From contig JAGQYU010000249.1 of the NCBI GenBank assembly GCA_020435885.1, positions 1 to 8,345 on the forward strand: a DNA stretch of 8,345 bases. The letters are read 5' to 3'. This document shows, piece after piece, positions 1-6,151 of the stretch. The first letter of the stretch is position 1. Every line of letters starts with the position of its first letter. Both the position numbers and the translations under genes were made by a program. Under the pieces are notes generated by a model. That model worked only from the letters and a program-made list of their open reading frames with translations. It did not search any database and was not told where the DNA came from. This stretch comes from Flavobacteriaceae bacterium (lineage in GTDB: Bacteria; Bacteroidota; Bacteroidia; Flavobacteriales; Flavobacteriaceae).

Positions 1-640
1 CCAACGTTTCTTCTAAAAACTCCTGCTCATCTTCTTTAAAACTAGCCTCTGTTAATTCATTCAACAGATGTGAATTGTAATCATATTGTTCTTGGGCTTC
101 TTTTTGATTTTCAAGTAATTGCTGTAAGTCATTCAACAAATTCTTCCTTACCAGTAAGCCTTTTTTATAAGATTCTATAAACTTTTTAGTATCAGCCAGC
201 GCATCAATTATCAAAAATTGATATTCCACATCTGCCAACTCTAATGTCTGGTGTTGTGAATGAACATCAATCAAATGTTCGCTGAGTTCCGTTAGCACAT
301 TAAGTGTTGTAGGTGTATCATTTATAAATGCTCTGGACTTTCCATTTGGAAGAATTTCCCTTCTTATGATCGTTCTTTCTTCAAAATCTAAATCATTTTC
401 TTCAAAAAAGGATTGTAATTCAAACTTTGTAATCAAAAATTCTGCTTCAACAATACATTTTTCCTCTTTATTTTTTAGTGTAGAAAGGTCTGCCCTCTTA
501 CCCAAAACAATAGATAACGCCCCTAATAAAATGGATTTACCCGCACCTGTTTCGCCTGTAATAATAGAAAATCCATCACTGAATGTTACATTCAGGTCAT
601 CTATCAACGCGTAGTTTTTTATGGAAAGCGATTGAAGCAT
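1..640 (-). CDS. recN: DNA repair protein RecN, N-terminal part (C-terminus beyond left edge)
   Basis: SMC-like ATPase that acts in recombinational repair of double-strand breaks. Only the first 213 codons lie in the window; the full family is roughly 550 residues. The start ATG at 638-640 opens with MLQSLSIKNYALID, typical of RecN. A Walker A motif GETGAGKS sits at residues 29-36, followed by the family motif DVHSQHQ at 125-131 (the usual form is D-I-H-G/S-Q-H-Q). After about residue 150 the sequence becomes Lys/Glu/Leu/Gln-rich, consistent with entry into the coiled-coil arm. Walker B, signature motif and the second half of the coiled coil are not visible. The gene lies 77 bp downstream of porD on the same strand, separated from it by an intrinsic terminator, so it probably has its own promoter or depends on readthrough. 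No frameshift is seen in the visible part. Confidence 0.95.
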   Translation of the reverse strand, partial: MLQSLSIKNYALIDDLNVTFSDGFSIITGETGAGKSILLGALSIVLGKRADLSTLKNKEEKCIVEAEFLITKFELQSFFEENDLDFEERTIIRREILPNGKSRAFINDTPTTLNVLTELSEHLIDVHSQHQTLELADVEYQFLIIDALADTKKFIESYKKGLLVRKNLLNDLQQLLENQKEAQEQYDYNSHLLNELTEASFKEDEQEFLEETL

Positions 641-656
641 TCTGTACTTTTTCTTT

Positions 657-683
657 AAAAAAAATGAGTGTTTTCACACCCAT
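657..683 (-). terminator. Rho-independent terminator after porD
   Basis: Reading the minus strand, an 8-bp stem ATGGGTGT / ACACTCAT (one G-U pair) encloses a GAAA tetraloop and runs straight into eight T residues (664-657). It begins 35 bp past the porD stop codon. It is the natural end of the bamD-rpoZ-coaBC-porD transcript. Its T-tract ends only 16 bp before the recN start codon. Confidence 0.85.
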
Positions 684-703
684 CAAACTTACTTAAATTG
701 TTA

Positions 704-711
704 CAAATATA
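704..711 (-). promoter_or_regulatory. Candidate -7 promoter box for recN
   Basis: The minus-strand octamer TATATTTG matches the Bacteroidota -7 consensus TAnnTTTG. No TTG is seen at the expected upstream distance, so only half of the promoter is supported. A start point about 5-7 bp downstream would give a leader of nearly 60 nt containing the hairpin at 657-683. In AT-rich DNA such an octamer can occur by chance. Confidence 0.4.
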
Positions 712-717
712 ATTGCT

Positions 718-1611
718 TTATATTTTAATTTTTTCCCACTTTTCGTTATACGTAGGATAAATTTTAAACAACATTTCTTTTAACTTGGCGGAGTTATCTA
801 TTCTGGGACCATCAGAGAATATATCAACTATCTCATCAGATTTTGTATCCATAAAAATGCGTAAAAGATATGCATTTGCCCTACGCAGATAAATATTCTG
901 AAGTTTCATTAAACTACTTGCTACTGCCTGCTTTCCATCTTTTTTATTCTCAGACATGGTGTCTAATCCTTTTAAGTGATACTCGTACATTATTTCCCTA
1001 AAATCATCATAAACAGGTGAAAGCAAGTTTTCATTGAACTGATATCTTGTATTGTTGCCATCAATTCTATTCCAACCGGAATAACCTCCTTGTTGAGCCT
1101 GATTTACAACATTCTCTGCCCTTTTGTGATATTGTTCTCCTCCTTTAAAAGCAAAAGTATCGGCATCCATCCCAATAATGGTATAAGCATAAAATGCAAG
1201 TAGCGAAACCAAATTAGATTCAAAACTGTTTTCGTTGTAGATAAGTGGCTGATATTCATTATAGATAAAAGACACATTATCATCTTTAAAATTCAAAATT
1301 GACGATTGATAGGTAGAATTATATACAGGTCTAGAAGCCTGAATGATCATATTCCCTTTAAAATCATTTGAAGATGGTTGTTCTAAAATATTGATAGTAA
1401 TGGCGCAGTTTATTTTCTCTTGTGGTTTGTAATTATTAGTAGTCCACTTAGTGTTATTCAAAAACTCTAAAATACTGTTTTGCAATGTGTTATAAACCTG
1501 ACTATTTGTATTTTGTATTTGATCTGCGTTAACAATAACCACACAATTCAATTCCTGCGATTGCAGTTGAAAAATTGAAAATAGTACTATGACAAAAGCA
1601 ATTCTACGCAT
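718..1611 (-). CDS. porD: DUF4835 family protein, probable type IX secretion protein PorD
   Basis: A 297-aa exported protein. Residues 1-19 form a signal peptide: a basic MRR start, a hydrophobic core IAFVIVLFSIF, and a likely cut after LQSQ, leaving a mature N-terminus ELNCVV. The sequence is recognised as DUF4835 (ELNC..V.VNA near the N-terminus, a Y.PLIYNENSFE block in the middle, MDADTFAFKGG, and Q..GGYSGW). From memory, this family is named PorD in current annotation and is linked to type IX secretion; its molecular role is not evident from the sequence. The mature protein lacks a lipobox and has no clear membrane segment after the signal, so it is probably periplasmic or attached to the outer membrane. 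Its ATG overlaps the coaBC stop by 8 bp, suggesting translational coupling. The family call is firm; the secretion role is inferred from annotation practice. Confidence 0.8.
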   Translation of the reverse strand: MRRIAFVIVLFSIFQLQSQELNCVVIVNADQIQNTNSQVYNTLQNSILEFLNNTKWTTNNYKPQEKINCAITINILEQPSSNDFKGNMIIQASRPVYNSTYQSSILNFKDDNVSFIYNEYQPLIYNENSFESNLVSLLAFYAYTIIGMDADTFAFKGGEQYHKRAENVVNQAQQGGYSGWNRIDGNNTRYQFNENLLSPVYDDFREIMYEYHLKGLDTMSENKKDGKQAVASSLMKLQNIYLRRANAYLLRIFMDTKSDEIVDIFSDGPRIDNSAKLKEMLFKIYPTYNEKWEKIKI

Positions 1612-2815
1612 TTATTTTTTTTATGATTTCATTCAATATATCAGCAGCTACTTCTTTTTTTGTTTTAAGTTCAAACTCTTTTACCTGTTCTTTAGCATCA
1701 ATAATGGTAATTTTGTTGGTAGCACTCTTAAACCCCGCTCCTTTATCATTCAACGAATTTAGTATAATCATATCCAAATTCTTCCTTCTCAGTTTACTTT
1801 TAGCATTTTCCAGTTCATTATCAGTCTCCAACGCAAATCCTACCAAGAATTGGTTGTTTTTCACTTTTCCAAGTGATGCCAGAATGTCTTTGGTCTGAGT
1901 AAGCTCAATGGTTAACTGTTGTTCTTCTTTTTTAATCTTTTTTGCTTGTACAATTGCAGGTTTATAATCTGCCACCGCAGCTGCCAAAATAGCAATATCT
2001 ACATCATTATACAATGAATTAGCTGCATTATACATATCTTCAGCACTCACAATATCAACTCTTTTTATGGAATTGTTCTGTAGCTTTTCGCAAGAAGGAC
2101 CTGAAATCAATGTAACCTCAGCGCCTAATTCCGCAGCTGTATTGGCCAATTCAAAACCCATTTTTCCGGAAGAATGATTACCAATAAAACGCACAGGATC
2201 AATTGCTTCGTATGTTGGACCGGCAGTTATCATGATTTTTTTATTCCGCAAAGGAAGACTAGCCATAATATCCTTTTCCATGAAGGAAATGATGTTTTCA
2301 GGCTCAGCCATTCTGCCTTCGCCTACCAAACCGCTGGCTAATTCACCTACCTCAGGTGGAATCATTACATTACCAAAACCAATTAGTTTTTCTATATTCT
2401 TTTTGGTGGTTTGATGTTTATACATATCCAAATCCATGGCAGGTGCAAAATATACCTTGCACTTTGCCGAAAGATACACTGCCAACAGCAGATTATCGCA
2501 AGTACCATTGGCCATTTTCGAAATCGTATTGGCCGTTGTCGGAGCTACAATCATATAATCTGCCCAAAGACCTAAATCAACATGATTGTTCCATTCTTCA
2601 TTTTCATCTTCTTTATCAAAAAAAGTAGAATGAACCGGATTTTTGGAAAGTGTGGAAAGTGTAAGCGGAGTTACAAAATCTTTAGAAGCAGGAGTCATTA
2701 CTACTTGTACATTAGCTCCTGCTTTTATGAAAAGTCTTACTAAGTGAGCTGTTTTGTAAGCAGCTATTCCGGCAGTAATGCCCAAAAGAATATTTTTGCC
2801 GCTTAAAACAGACAC
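1604..2815 (-). CDS. coaBC: Bifunctional phosphopantothenoylcysteine decarboxylase / phosphopantothenate-cysteine ligase
   Basis: Catalyses two consecutive steps of coenzyme A synthesis: ligation of cysteine to 4'-phosphopantothenate (CoaB, C-terminal) and FMN-dependent decarboxylation to 4'-phosphopantetheine (CoaC, N-terminal). Starting at GTG 2815-2813 gives 403 aa beginning V/M-SVLSGKNILLGIT, the usual family N-terminus. An upstream ATG at 2866 would add 17 residues buried in rpoZ and is less likely. CoaC (about 1-185): the flavin-binding start is GITAGIAAYK; the catalytic His is at residue 78 (NHVDLGLWAD), followed by APTTANT. CoaB (about 190-403): AGPTYEAIDPVRF, NHSSGKMGF with Asn213, AAAVADYKP, KKIKK and VGFALETD. 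Numbering runs +3 relative to E. coli Dfp. Two CoaC residues differ from E. coli: PAMD has Asp128 in place of Asn125, and ASG has Ser161 in place of Cys158. The gene starts 1 bp after the rpoZ stop (TAAAGTG). Confidence 0.96.
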   Translation of the reverse strand: MSVLSGKNILLGITAGIAAYKTAHLVRLFIKAGANVQVVMTPASKDFVTPLTLSTLSKNPVHSTFFDKEDENEEWNNHVDLGLWADYMIVAPTTANTISKMANGTCDNLLLAVYLSAKCKVYFAPAMDLDMYKHQTTKKNIEKLIGFGNVMIPPEVGELASGLVGEGRMAEPENIISFMEKDIMASLPLRNKKIMITAGPTYEAIDPVRFIGNHSSGKMGFELANTAAELGAEVTLISGPSCEKLQNNSIKRVDIVSAEDMYNAANSLYNDVDIAILAAAVADYKPAIVQAKKIKKEEQQLTIELTQTKDILASLGKVKNNQFLVGFALETDNELENAKSKLRRKNLDMIILNSLNDKGAGFKSATNKITIIDAKEQVKEFELKTKKEVAADILNEIIKKINA

Positions 2816-2816
2816 T

Positions 2817-3149
2817 TTATTGGTTTTTATCAGTTTCTTCTGGATTTCTGTGATAAATTCTATCATTTAACCATTCTTCAACTGCCATTGCAGTTGGTTT
2901 TGGTAATTTTTCGTAGAATTTTGATACTTCTATCTGCTCTTTGTTTTCAAAAACTTCTTCTAAGCTATCGTTGTGTGTTGCAAATTCATCCAACTTGTCT
3001 ATCAACTCCTTTTTTAAATCTTCATTGATTTGATTAGCTCTTTTAGCAATTATGCTAATTGCTTCATAGATGTTGTGAGTTGGAGTTTCAACTTTAACTT
3101 TATCATAGGTAACTGTAGTTACCGGTGCCTCAGAATTTTTATAATCCAT
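2817..3149 (-). CDS. rpoZ: DNA-directed RNA polymerase omega subunit (Bacteroidota type)
   Basis: A 110-aa protein assigned to the omega family, which helps fold and hold the beta' subunit in RNA polymerase. The recognisable core is NIYEAISIIAKRANQINEDL (residues 26-45), corresponding to the E. coli omega helix that ends in the A-R-R-A-R-Q-M motif. The rest is acidic and helical, with the block FYEKLPKPTAMAVEEWL near residues 78-94 that is typical of Bacteroidota homologues and absent from E. coli omega. The ATG at 3147-3149 overlaps the end of bamD by 11 bp, and the stop lies 1 bp before the coaBC GTG start, so the three genes are probably translationally coupled. The resemblance to proteobacterial omega is weak; the call rests on the Bacteroidota family pattern and the operon context. 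Confidence 0.88.
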   Translation of the reverse strand: MDYKNSEAPVTTVTYDKVKVETPTHNIYEAISIIAKRANQINEDLKKELIDKLDEFATHNDSLEEVFENKEQIEVSKFYEKLPKPTAMAVEEWLNDRIYHRNPEETDKNQ

Positions 3150-3972
3150 TGCTATCTAGTTTTGCTTGTAATTCTTGTGTTGATTTTAATTCGTTATTTA
3201 AATTGTTGAGTTTGTTCTTAAAGTCTTTCAATCTTTCAGACTCAGGGAAACTTTTTTCAAATCTGCTATATGCTAAAATGGCATCGTTCAATCTTTGTTC
3301 TTTTTTAAGAAAAATACTATTCATGCCCAACTCATAAGATGCTAAGAATTTATAAGCCATGGCTTCTTCTTTGTATTCAGTTCCAAAATTATCTTCTAAA
3401 AAAGTATCAAACGCTGTAATTGCTGCCTGATAATATTCGGTATGATAATAATTCTTAGCTATATCGAATGATTTTTTTTCTAAACGTTTTACCAGTTCGT
3501 CATAATATTTATTAGCTTCTTCTACTTTTTCAGAATTAGGATATTTATCTATAAAACTCTGAAAAGCCGTCAACGCTTTTTGCGTTTCAGCCTGGTCTAA
3601 ACTAGACTTCGGCGAAGCCATATAATAACTGTGAGCTATCATAAAAGCAGCTTCTTCCAATTTTGAACTATTTGGATAATTACCTATAAACCTGTTATAA
3701 TGATATGCGGCTAAGTCGTAATTCTTAGTTTTGTAATTAGCTTCGGAGATCATATACTGAATACGTTCCATTTGAGGCTTACGCTGATAATTTGGCATAA
3801 TCTTCTCAAACAATATGATAGACTTGCCATATTTTCCTTGCTCAAACAATTCTGAAGCTAGTTTATACTGATCTTCAGCAGTTCCTTTATTTAAAACTTT
3901 TTGATATTCGCTGCAAGATGCCAAAGCTATGGCAACAATTATAACAATACTGAACTTCCTCATTTTTTGCAT
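3139..3972 (-). CDS. bamD: Outer membrane protein assembly factor BamD (lipoprotein)
   Basis: Periplasmic lipoprotein anchored in the outer membrane, a partner of BamA in folding beta-barrel proteins. Residues 1-20 form a lipoprotein signal peptide (basic MRKF, hydrophobic stretch, lipobox ALASC with Cys20). The mature part consists of tetratricopeptide-like helical repeats: QYKLASELFEQGKYGKSIILF near residue 36, DLAAYHYNRFIGNYPNSSKLEEAAF near 80, TAFQSFIDKYPNSEKVEEA near 135, and AITAFDTFLEDNFGTEYKEEAM near 184. The F...YPNS..EEA pattern is characteristic of the BamD/YfiO family. The length of 277 aa is normal for the phylum. Two starts are possible, ATG 3972 (MQKM) or ATG 3963 (MRKF); a -7 box at 3977-3984 favours the second or a leaderless first. 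It is the first gene of the bamD-rpoZ-coaBC-porD run, overlapping rpoZ by 11 bp. Confidence 0.93.
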   Translation of the reverse strand: MQKMRKFSIVIIVAIALASCSEYQKVLNKGTAEDQYKLASELFEQGKYGKSIILFEKIMPNYQRKPQMERIQYMISEANYKTKNYDLAAYHYNRFIGNYPNSSKLEEAAFMIAHSYYMASPKSSLDQAETQKALTAFQSFIDKYPNSEKVEEANKYYDELVKRLEKKSFDIAKNYYHTEYYQAAITAFDTFLEDNFGTEYKEEAMAYKFLASYELGMNSIFLKKEQRLNDAILAYSRFEKSFPESERLKDFKNKLNNLNNELKSTQELQAKLDSNGL

Positions 3973-3976
3973 TTTG

Positions 3977-3984
3977 CAAAAGTA
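3977..3984 (-). promoter_or_regulatory. Candidate -7 promoter box for the bamD operon
   Basis: The minus-strand octamer TACTTTTG matches TAnnTTTG exactly and is identical to the box in front of the cytochrome gene at 7371. It lies only 4 bp before the first possible bamD ATG, which implies a leaderless or nearly leaderless transcript. No TTG is found 17-23 bp upstream. A second match, TATTTTTG at 4040-4033 on the minus strand, would give a leader of about 60 nt and is an alternative. Confidence 0.5.
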
Positions 3985-4008
3985 ATTATTTATAATGGAT
4001 TAATAAAA

Positions 4009-4028
4009 CTATTTTTTAATAGCTTTTT
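4009..4028. terminator. Weak AT-rich hairpin between ferritin and bamD genes
   Basis: CTATT-TTTT-AATAG forms a 5-bp stem at 4009-4022, with a T-run at 4023-4028 on the plus strand and four Ts on the minus side at 4008-4005. It sits about 70 bp past the ferritin stop. The stem has a single G-C pair per side, so stability is poor; it is the only terminator-like element I see between the two transcription units. Confidence 0.25.
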
Positions 4029-4093
4029 AAGGCAAAAATATAGTTACTTGCTTCACTTTTAACAGGAAGAACTACTAAAAGTTTGTTAATAAT

Positions 4094-4609
4094 TTAAGGT
4101 TGTGGTGAAGATGCCGATATTACCGTTAATTGTTTAACATCATTGTCAAACAGATAAAGGCCTCCTTTATCATCTCCGATAAGGTTTATTTTATCTAAAA
4201 TAGTACGTGCCAATGCTTCTTCTTCTATTTGCTCAGCCACATACCATTGTAAGAAATTGTGCGTAGCATAGTCTTTCTCCTGAAGGCTTATGTGCACCAA
4301 TTCATTAATACTTTTAGAAACCATCACTTCATGGTCAAACAATGTTTTAAACATTTCTTTGGATGAACCGAAAGATAATGGAGGAGCATCTAAGGCAGAT
4401 ACTTTGGCATGACCACCCCTTTCATTAATATATTTTACCAATTTAAGCATATGCATTCTTTCTTCATCAGAATGTGCATACATAAACTGCGCCACACCTT
4501 CAAAACCTTGAGTTTCAGCCCATGAAGCCATAGACAGGTATACTTGAGAAGATTCTGCTTCTATTTTAATTTGCTCATTTAAAGCTTTTTCCATTTCGGT
4601 ACTTAACAT
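4094..4609 (-). CDS. ftnA: Bacterial non-haem ferritin (FtnA type)
   Basis: A cytoplasmic 24-subunit iron storage protein that oxidises Fe(II) at a di-iron centre and stores ferric mineral. All residues used by E. coli FtnA are present at identical numbers: Glu17, Glu49/Glu50, His53, Glu94, Glu126/Gln127, Glu129 and Glu130, within the motifs EERMHM, FDHEVMVSKSINEL and NFLQWYVAEQIEEE. Gln127 and the third-site glutamates mark it as FtnA-like, not bacterioferritin; the haem-binding Met of bacterioferritin has no counterpart here. Length is 171 aa, a little longer than the 165 of E. coli FtnA because of a short Ser/Pro tail (ASSPQP). It follows dapA with an 18-bp gap on the same strand and is probably the last gene of that unit. 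No obvious Fur operator is visible in the short gap. Confidence 0.95.
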   Translation of the reverse strand: MLSTEMEKALNEQIKIEAESSQVYLSMASWAETQGFEGVAQFMYAHSDEERMHMLKLVKYINERGGHAKVSALDAPPLSFGSSKEMFKTLFDHEVMVSKSINELVHISLQEKDYATHNFLQWYVAEQIEEEALARTILDKINLIGDDKGGLYLFDNDVKQLTVISASSPQP

Positions 4610-4627
4610 ATGCTAACGATTTTTATA

Positions 4628-5503
4628 TTAATATTCAGCCATAAAGGTACTGATTTTTTCTTGTAATTCAGCAGTAGCCTCAACTAAAGGTAGCCTTACA
4701 TACGGCTTACATATATTTAAATTATGAAGTAATGCTTTAATACCGGCTGGATTACCTTCTTCGAAAATATAATCTATACTATTCATTAATTTGAAATGAA
4801 GTTCTGAGGCCTTTTTAGTTTCTCCTTTAAGTGCCAAACGGATCATTTCTGAGAAATCTTTTGGAAGCCCTTGCCCAATAACCGATATAACACCAGCTCC
4901 GCCAGTGAGTGTCATTGGTAAAGCAATCATATCATCACCGGAAATCACTAAAAAATCGGCAGGTTTATTTTGTAACAATCGTAGTGCTTGTTCCATATTT
5001 CCGGCCGCTTCTTTAACACCAATAATATTAGGAAAATCAGCAGCTAACCGCAAAATAGTTTCAGGTTCCATATTTTTGGCCGTCCTTCCCGGAACATTGT
5101 ATACAATTATTGGTTTTGAAGTAGATTCGGCAATAGCCTTAAAATGCTGATAAATACCTTCTTGTGTGGGTTTATTATAATATGGTGATACTGAAAGGAT
5201 TGCATCAAAAGCTGAAAGATCTGTGTTTTGAATTTCATGAATCACTGCTTGGGTATTATTACCTCCAATACCAATAACAAGTGGTAATCTGCCATTGTTA
5301 ACCTCAATGATCTTTGCTTTTACTTTTTGCTTTTCTTCTGTTGTTAGTGTAGCGGGCTCACCTGTTGTGCCAAGTACCACAAGGTACTCTACACCATTAT
5401 CTATTTGGTAATTAACTAATTTTTCCAGAGCATCAAAATCAACCGACCTGTCTTCTTTAAAAGGTGTAACAAGCGCCACACCTGTTCCAATAAATTGCTT
5501 CAT
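4628..5503 (-). CDS. dapA: 4-hydroxy-tetrahydrodipicolinate synthase
   Basis: Condenses pyruvate with aspartate semialdehyde, the first committed step of the diaminopimelate/lysine pathway, in the cytoplasm. The 291-aa TIM barrel is complete. Visible active-site residues are Thr46-Thr47 in GTTGE (substrate carboxylate binding and proton relay), Tyr135 in VYNVPGR, Arg140 in the same motif, and the Schiff-base lysine Lys164 in GVKEAAG. SPYYNKP and the C-terminal EGNPAGIKALL block (near residue 255) are also standard. The full set of catalytic residues and the GNPAGIK motif favour DapA over N-acetylneuraminate lyase and other members of the superfamily. The gene begins 8 bp after the upstream unknown gene ends and precedes the ferritin gene by 18 bp, so the three are probably cotranscribed. 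Regulation by lysine is not evident in the sequence. Confidence 0.96.
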   Translation of the reverse strand: MKQFIGTGVALVTPFKEDRSVDFDALEKLVNYQIDNGVEYLVVLGTTGEPATLTTEEKQKVKAKIIEVNNGRLPLVIGIGGNNTQAVIHEIQNTDLSAFDAILSVSPYYNKPTQEGIYQHFKAIAESTSKPIIVYNVPGRTAKNMEPETILRLAADFPNIIGVKEAAGNMEQALRLLQNKPADFLVISGDDMIALPMTLTGGAGVISVIGQGLPKDFSEMIRLALKGETKKASELHFKLMNSIDYIFEEGNPAGIKALLHNLNICKPYVRLPLVEATAELQEKISTFMAEY

Positions 5504-5511
5504 ACTTTTAA

Positions 5512-6045
5512 CTACTTTTTAATGAGCTTTAAAATTTGTAAGTATTTTGCCAATTCATCCGTAAAGATGTCAATTTTATTGCTTTCAACATTGATCATAA
5601 AATCATACAAATTAGTAAGATCATCATTTGCAAAACCTACTTTAAATTTTGCTTTGGATTGTAAAGCCACCAGATTTAAATACACATTGTTTTGATTACT
5701 GAAATTGATCAGTAAATCATAGTTGGTATTAATAAAATCTTGCACATTTTGAGCTTTTACTTTTCCATACATACCAAAATCTTTTTCGGTAAAAGTATTG
5801 TAATGTTGCGCCACAAAATCGTCTTTAAGGTTTTCGAAAATTATAATCTCAAAATGTCTGCTTTCTATCCCCAGTTTTTGGCTTAGGTTCCGGGAAATAT
5901 CATAACTACCAAACAATCTTGAATCTGCCAATATCCCCACACTTGTGATTTTGTCTGGAATAACCGTATCAGATTTTCTGATGTTTTTGAGCAGTTTTTC
6001 GTATGACTTTTGAGTTGTTTTTTTCTTTAAACCGGCAAAACTCAT
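5512..6045 (-). CDS. Uncharacterised conserved protein, probably DUF6913 family
   Basis: A 177-aa soluble protein with no signal peptide, membrane segment or metal-binding cluster. The N-terminus is basic (MSFAGLKKKTTQKSYEKLLKN). The next part alternates hydrophobic strands and helices: SVGILADSRLFGSY near residue 36, then HFEIIIFENLK near 64. The most distinctive block is YDLLINFSNQNNVYLNLVALQSKAKFKVGF, residues 109-138, followed by a predicted C-terminal helix rich in Leu/Ile/Lys. The pattern suggests a small alpha/beta fold. I recall similar proteins beside dapA in Flavobacteriia, recently catalogued as DUF6913, but cannot confirm this here. The stop lies 8 bp before the dapA start, so coexpression with dapA is likely; no function can be read from the sequence. 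The 106-bp upstream gap has no clear promoter box. Confidence 0.7.
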   Translation of the reverse strand: MSFAGLKKKTTQKSYEKLLKNIRKSDTVIPDKITSVGILADSRLFGSYDISRNLSQKLGIESRHFEIIIFENLKDDFVAQHYNTFTEKDFGMYGKVKAQNVQDFINTNYDLLINFSNQNNVYLNLVALQSKAKFKVGFANDDLTNLYDFMINVESNKIDIFTDELAKYLQILKLIKK

Positions 6046-6151
6046 CTGGCGTAAAATTAGTTAAATAGTATATTGAGCATTAATTTATGGGTATTTTAAA
6101 CGAATTCTGTGCTTATAGTTATTTTTTTAACAAAGAATCCGCTTTTATCGG

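Noticed and set aside
366..614. Plus-strand open frame of 82 codons opposite recN
   Set aside because: It lies entirely antisense to a clearly recognisable RecN N-terminus with Walker A, and its translation resembles no family.
1623..2628. Several plus-strand open frames opposite coaBC
   Set aside because: All are antisense to a gene with well-conserved motifs throughout, and they overlap each other in different frames; they are by-products of its codon use.
4050..4082. Inverted repeat ACTTTTA ... TAAAAGT downstream of the ferritin gene
   Set aside because: The stem is 7 bp and nearly all A-T with a loop of about 14 nt and no T-run; likely chance in AT-rich sequence.
6052..6059. TAATTTTA on the minus strand, 6 bp before the unknown gene at 5512-6045
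   Set aside because: It differs from TAnnTTTG at the final base and has no upstream TTG, so it is too weak to call as a promoter in AT-rich DNA.
6139..6151. CCG...CGG inverted repeat just after the prfA stop
   Set aside because: The stem is only 3 bp and no T-tract follows at the right distance; it is not a credible terminator.
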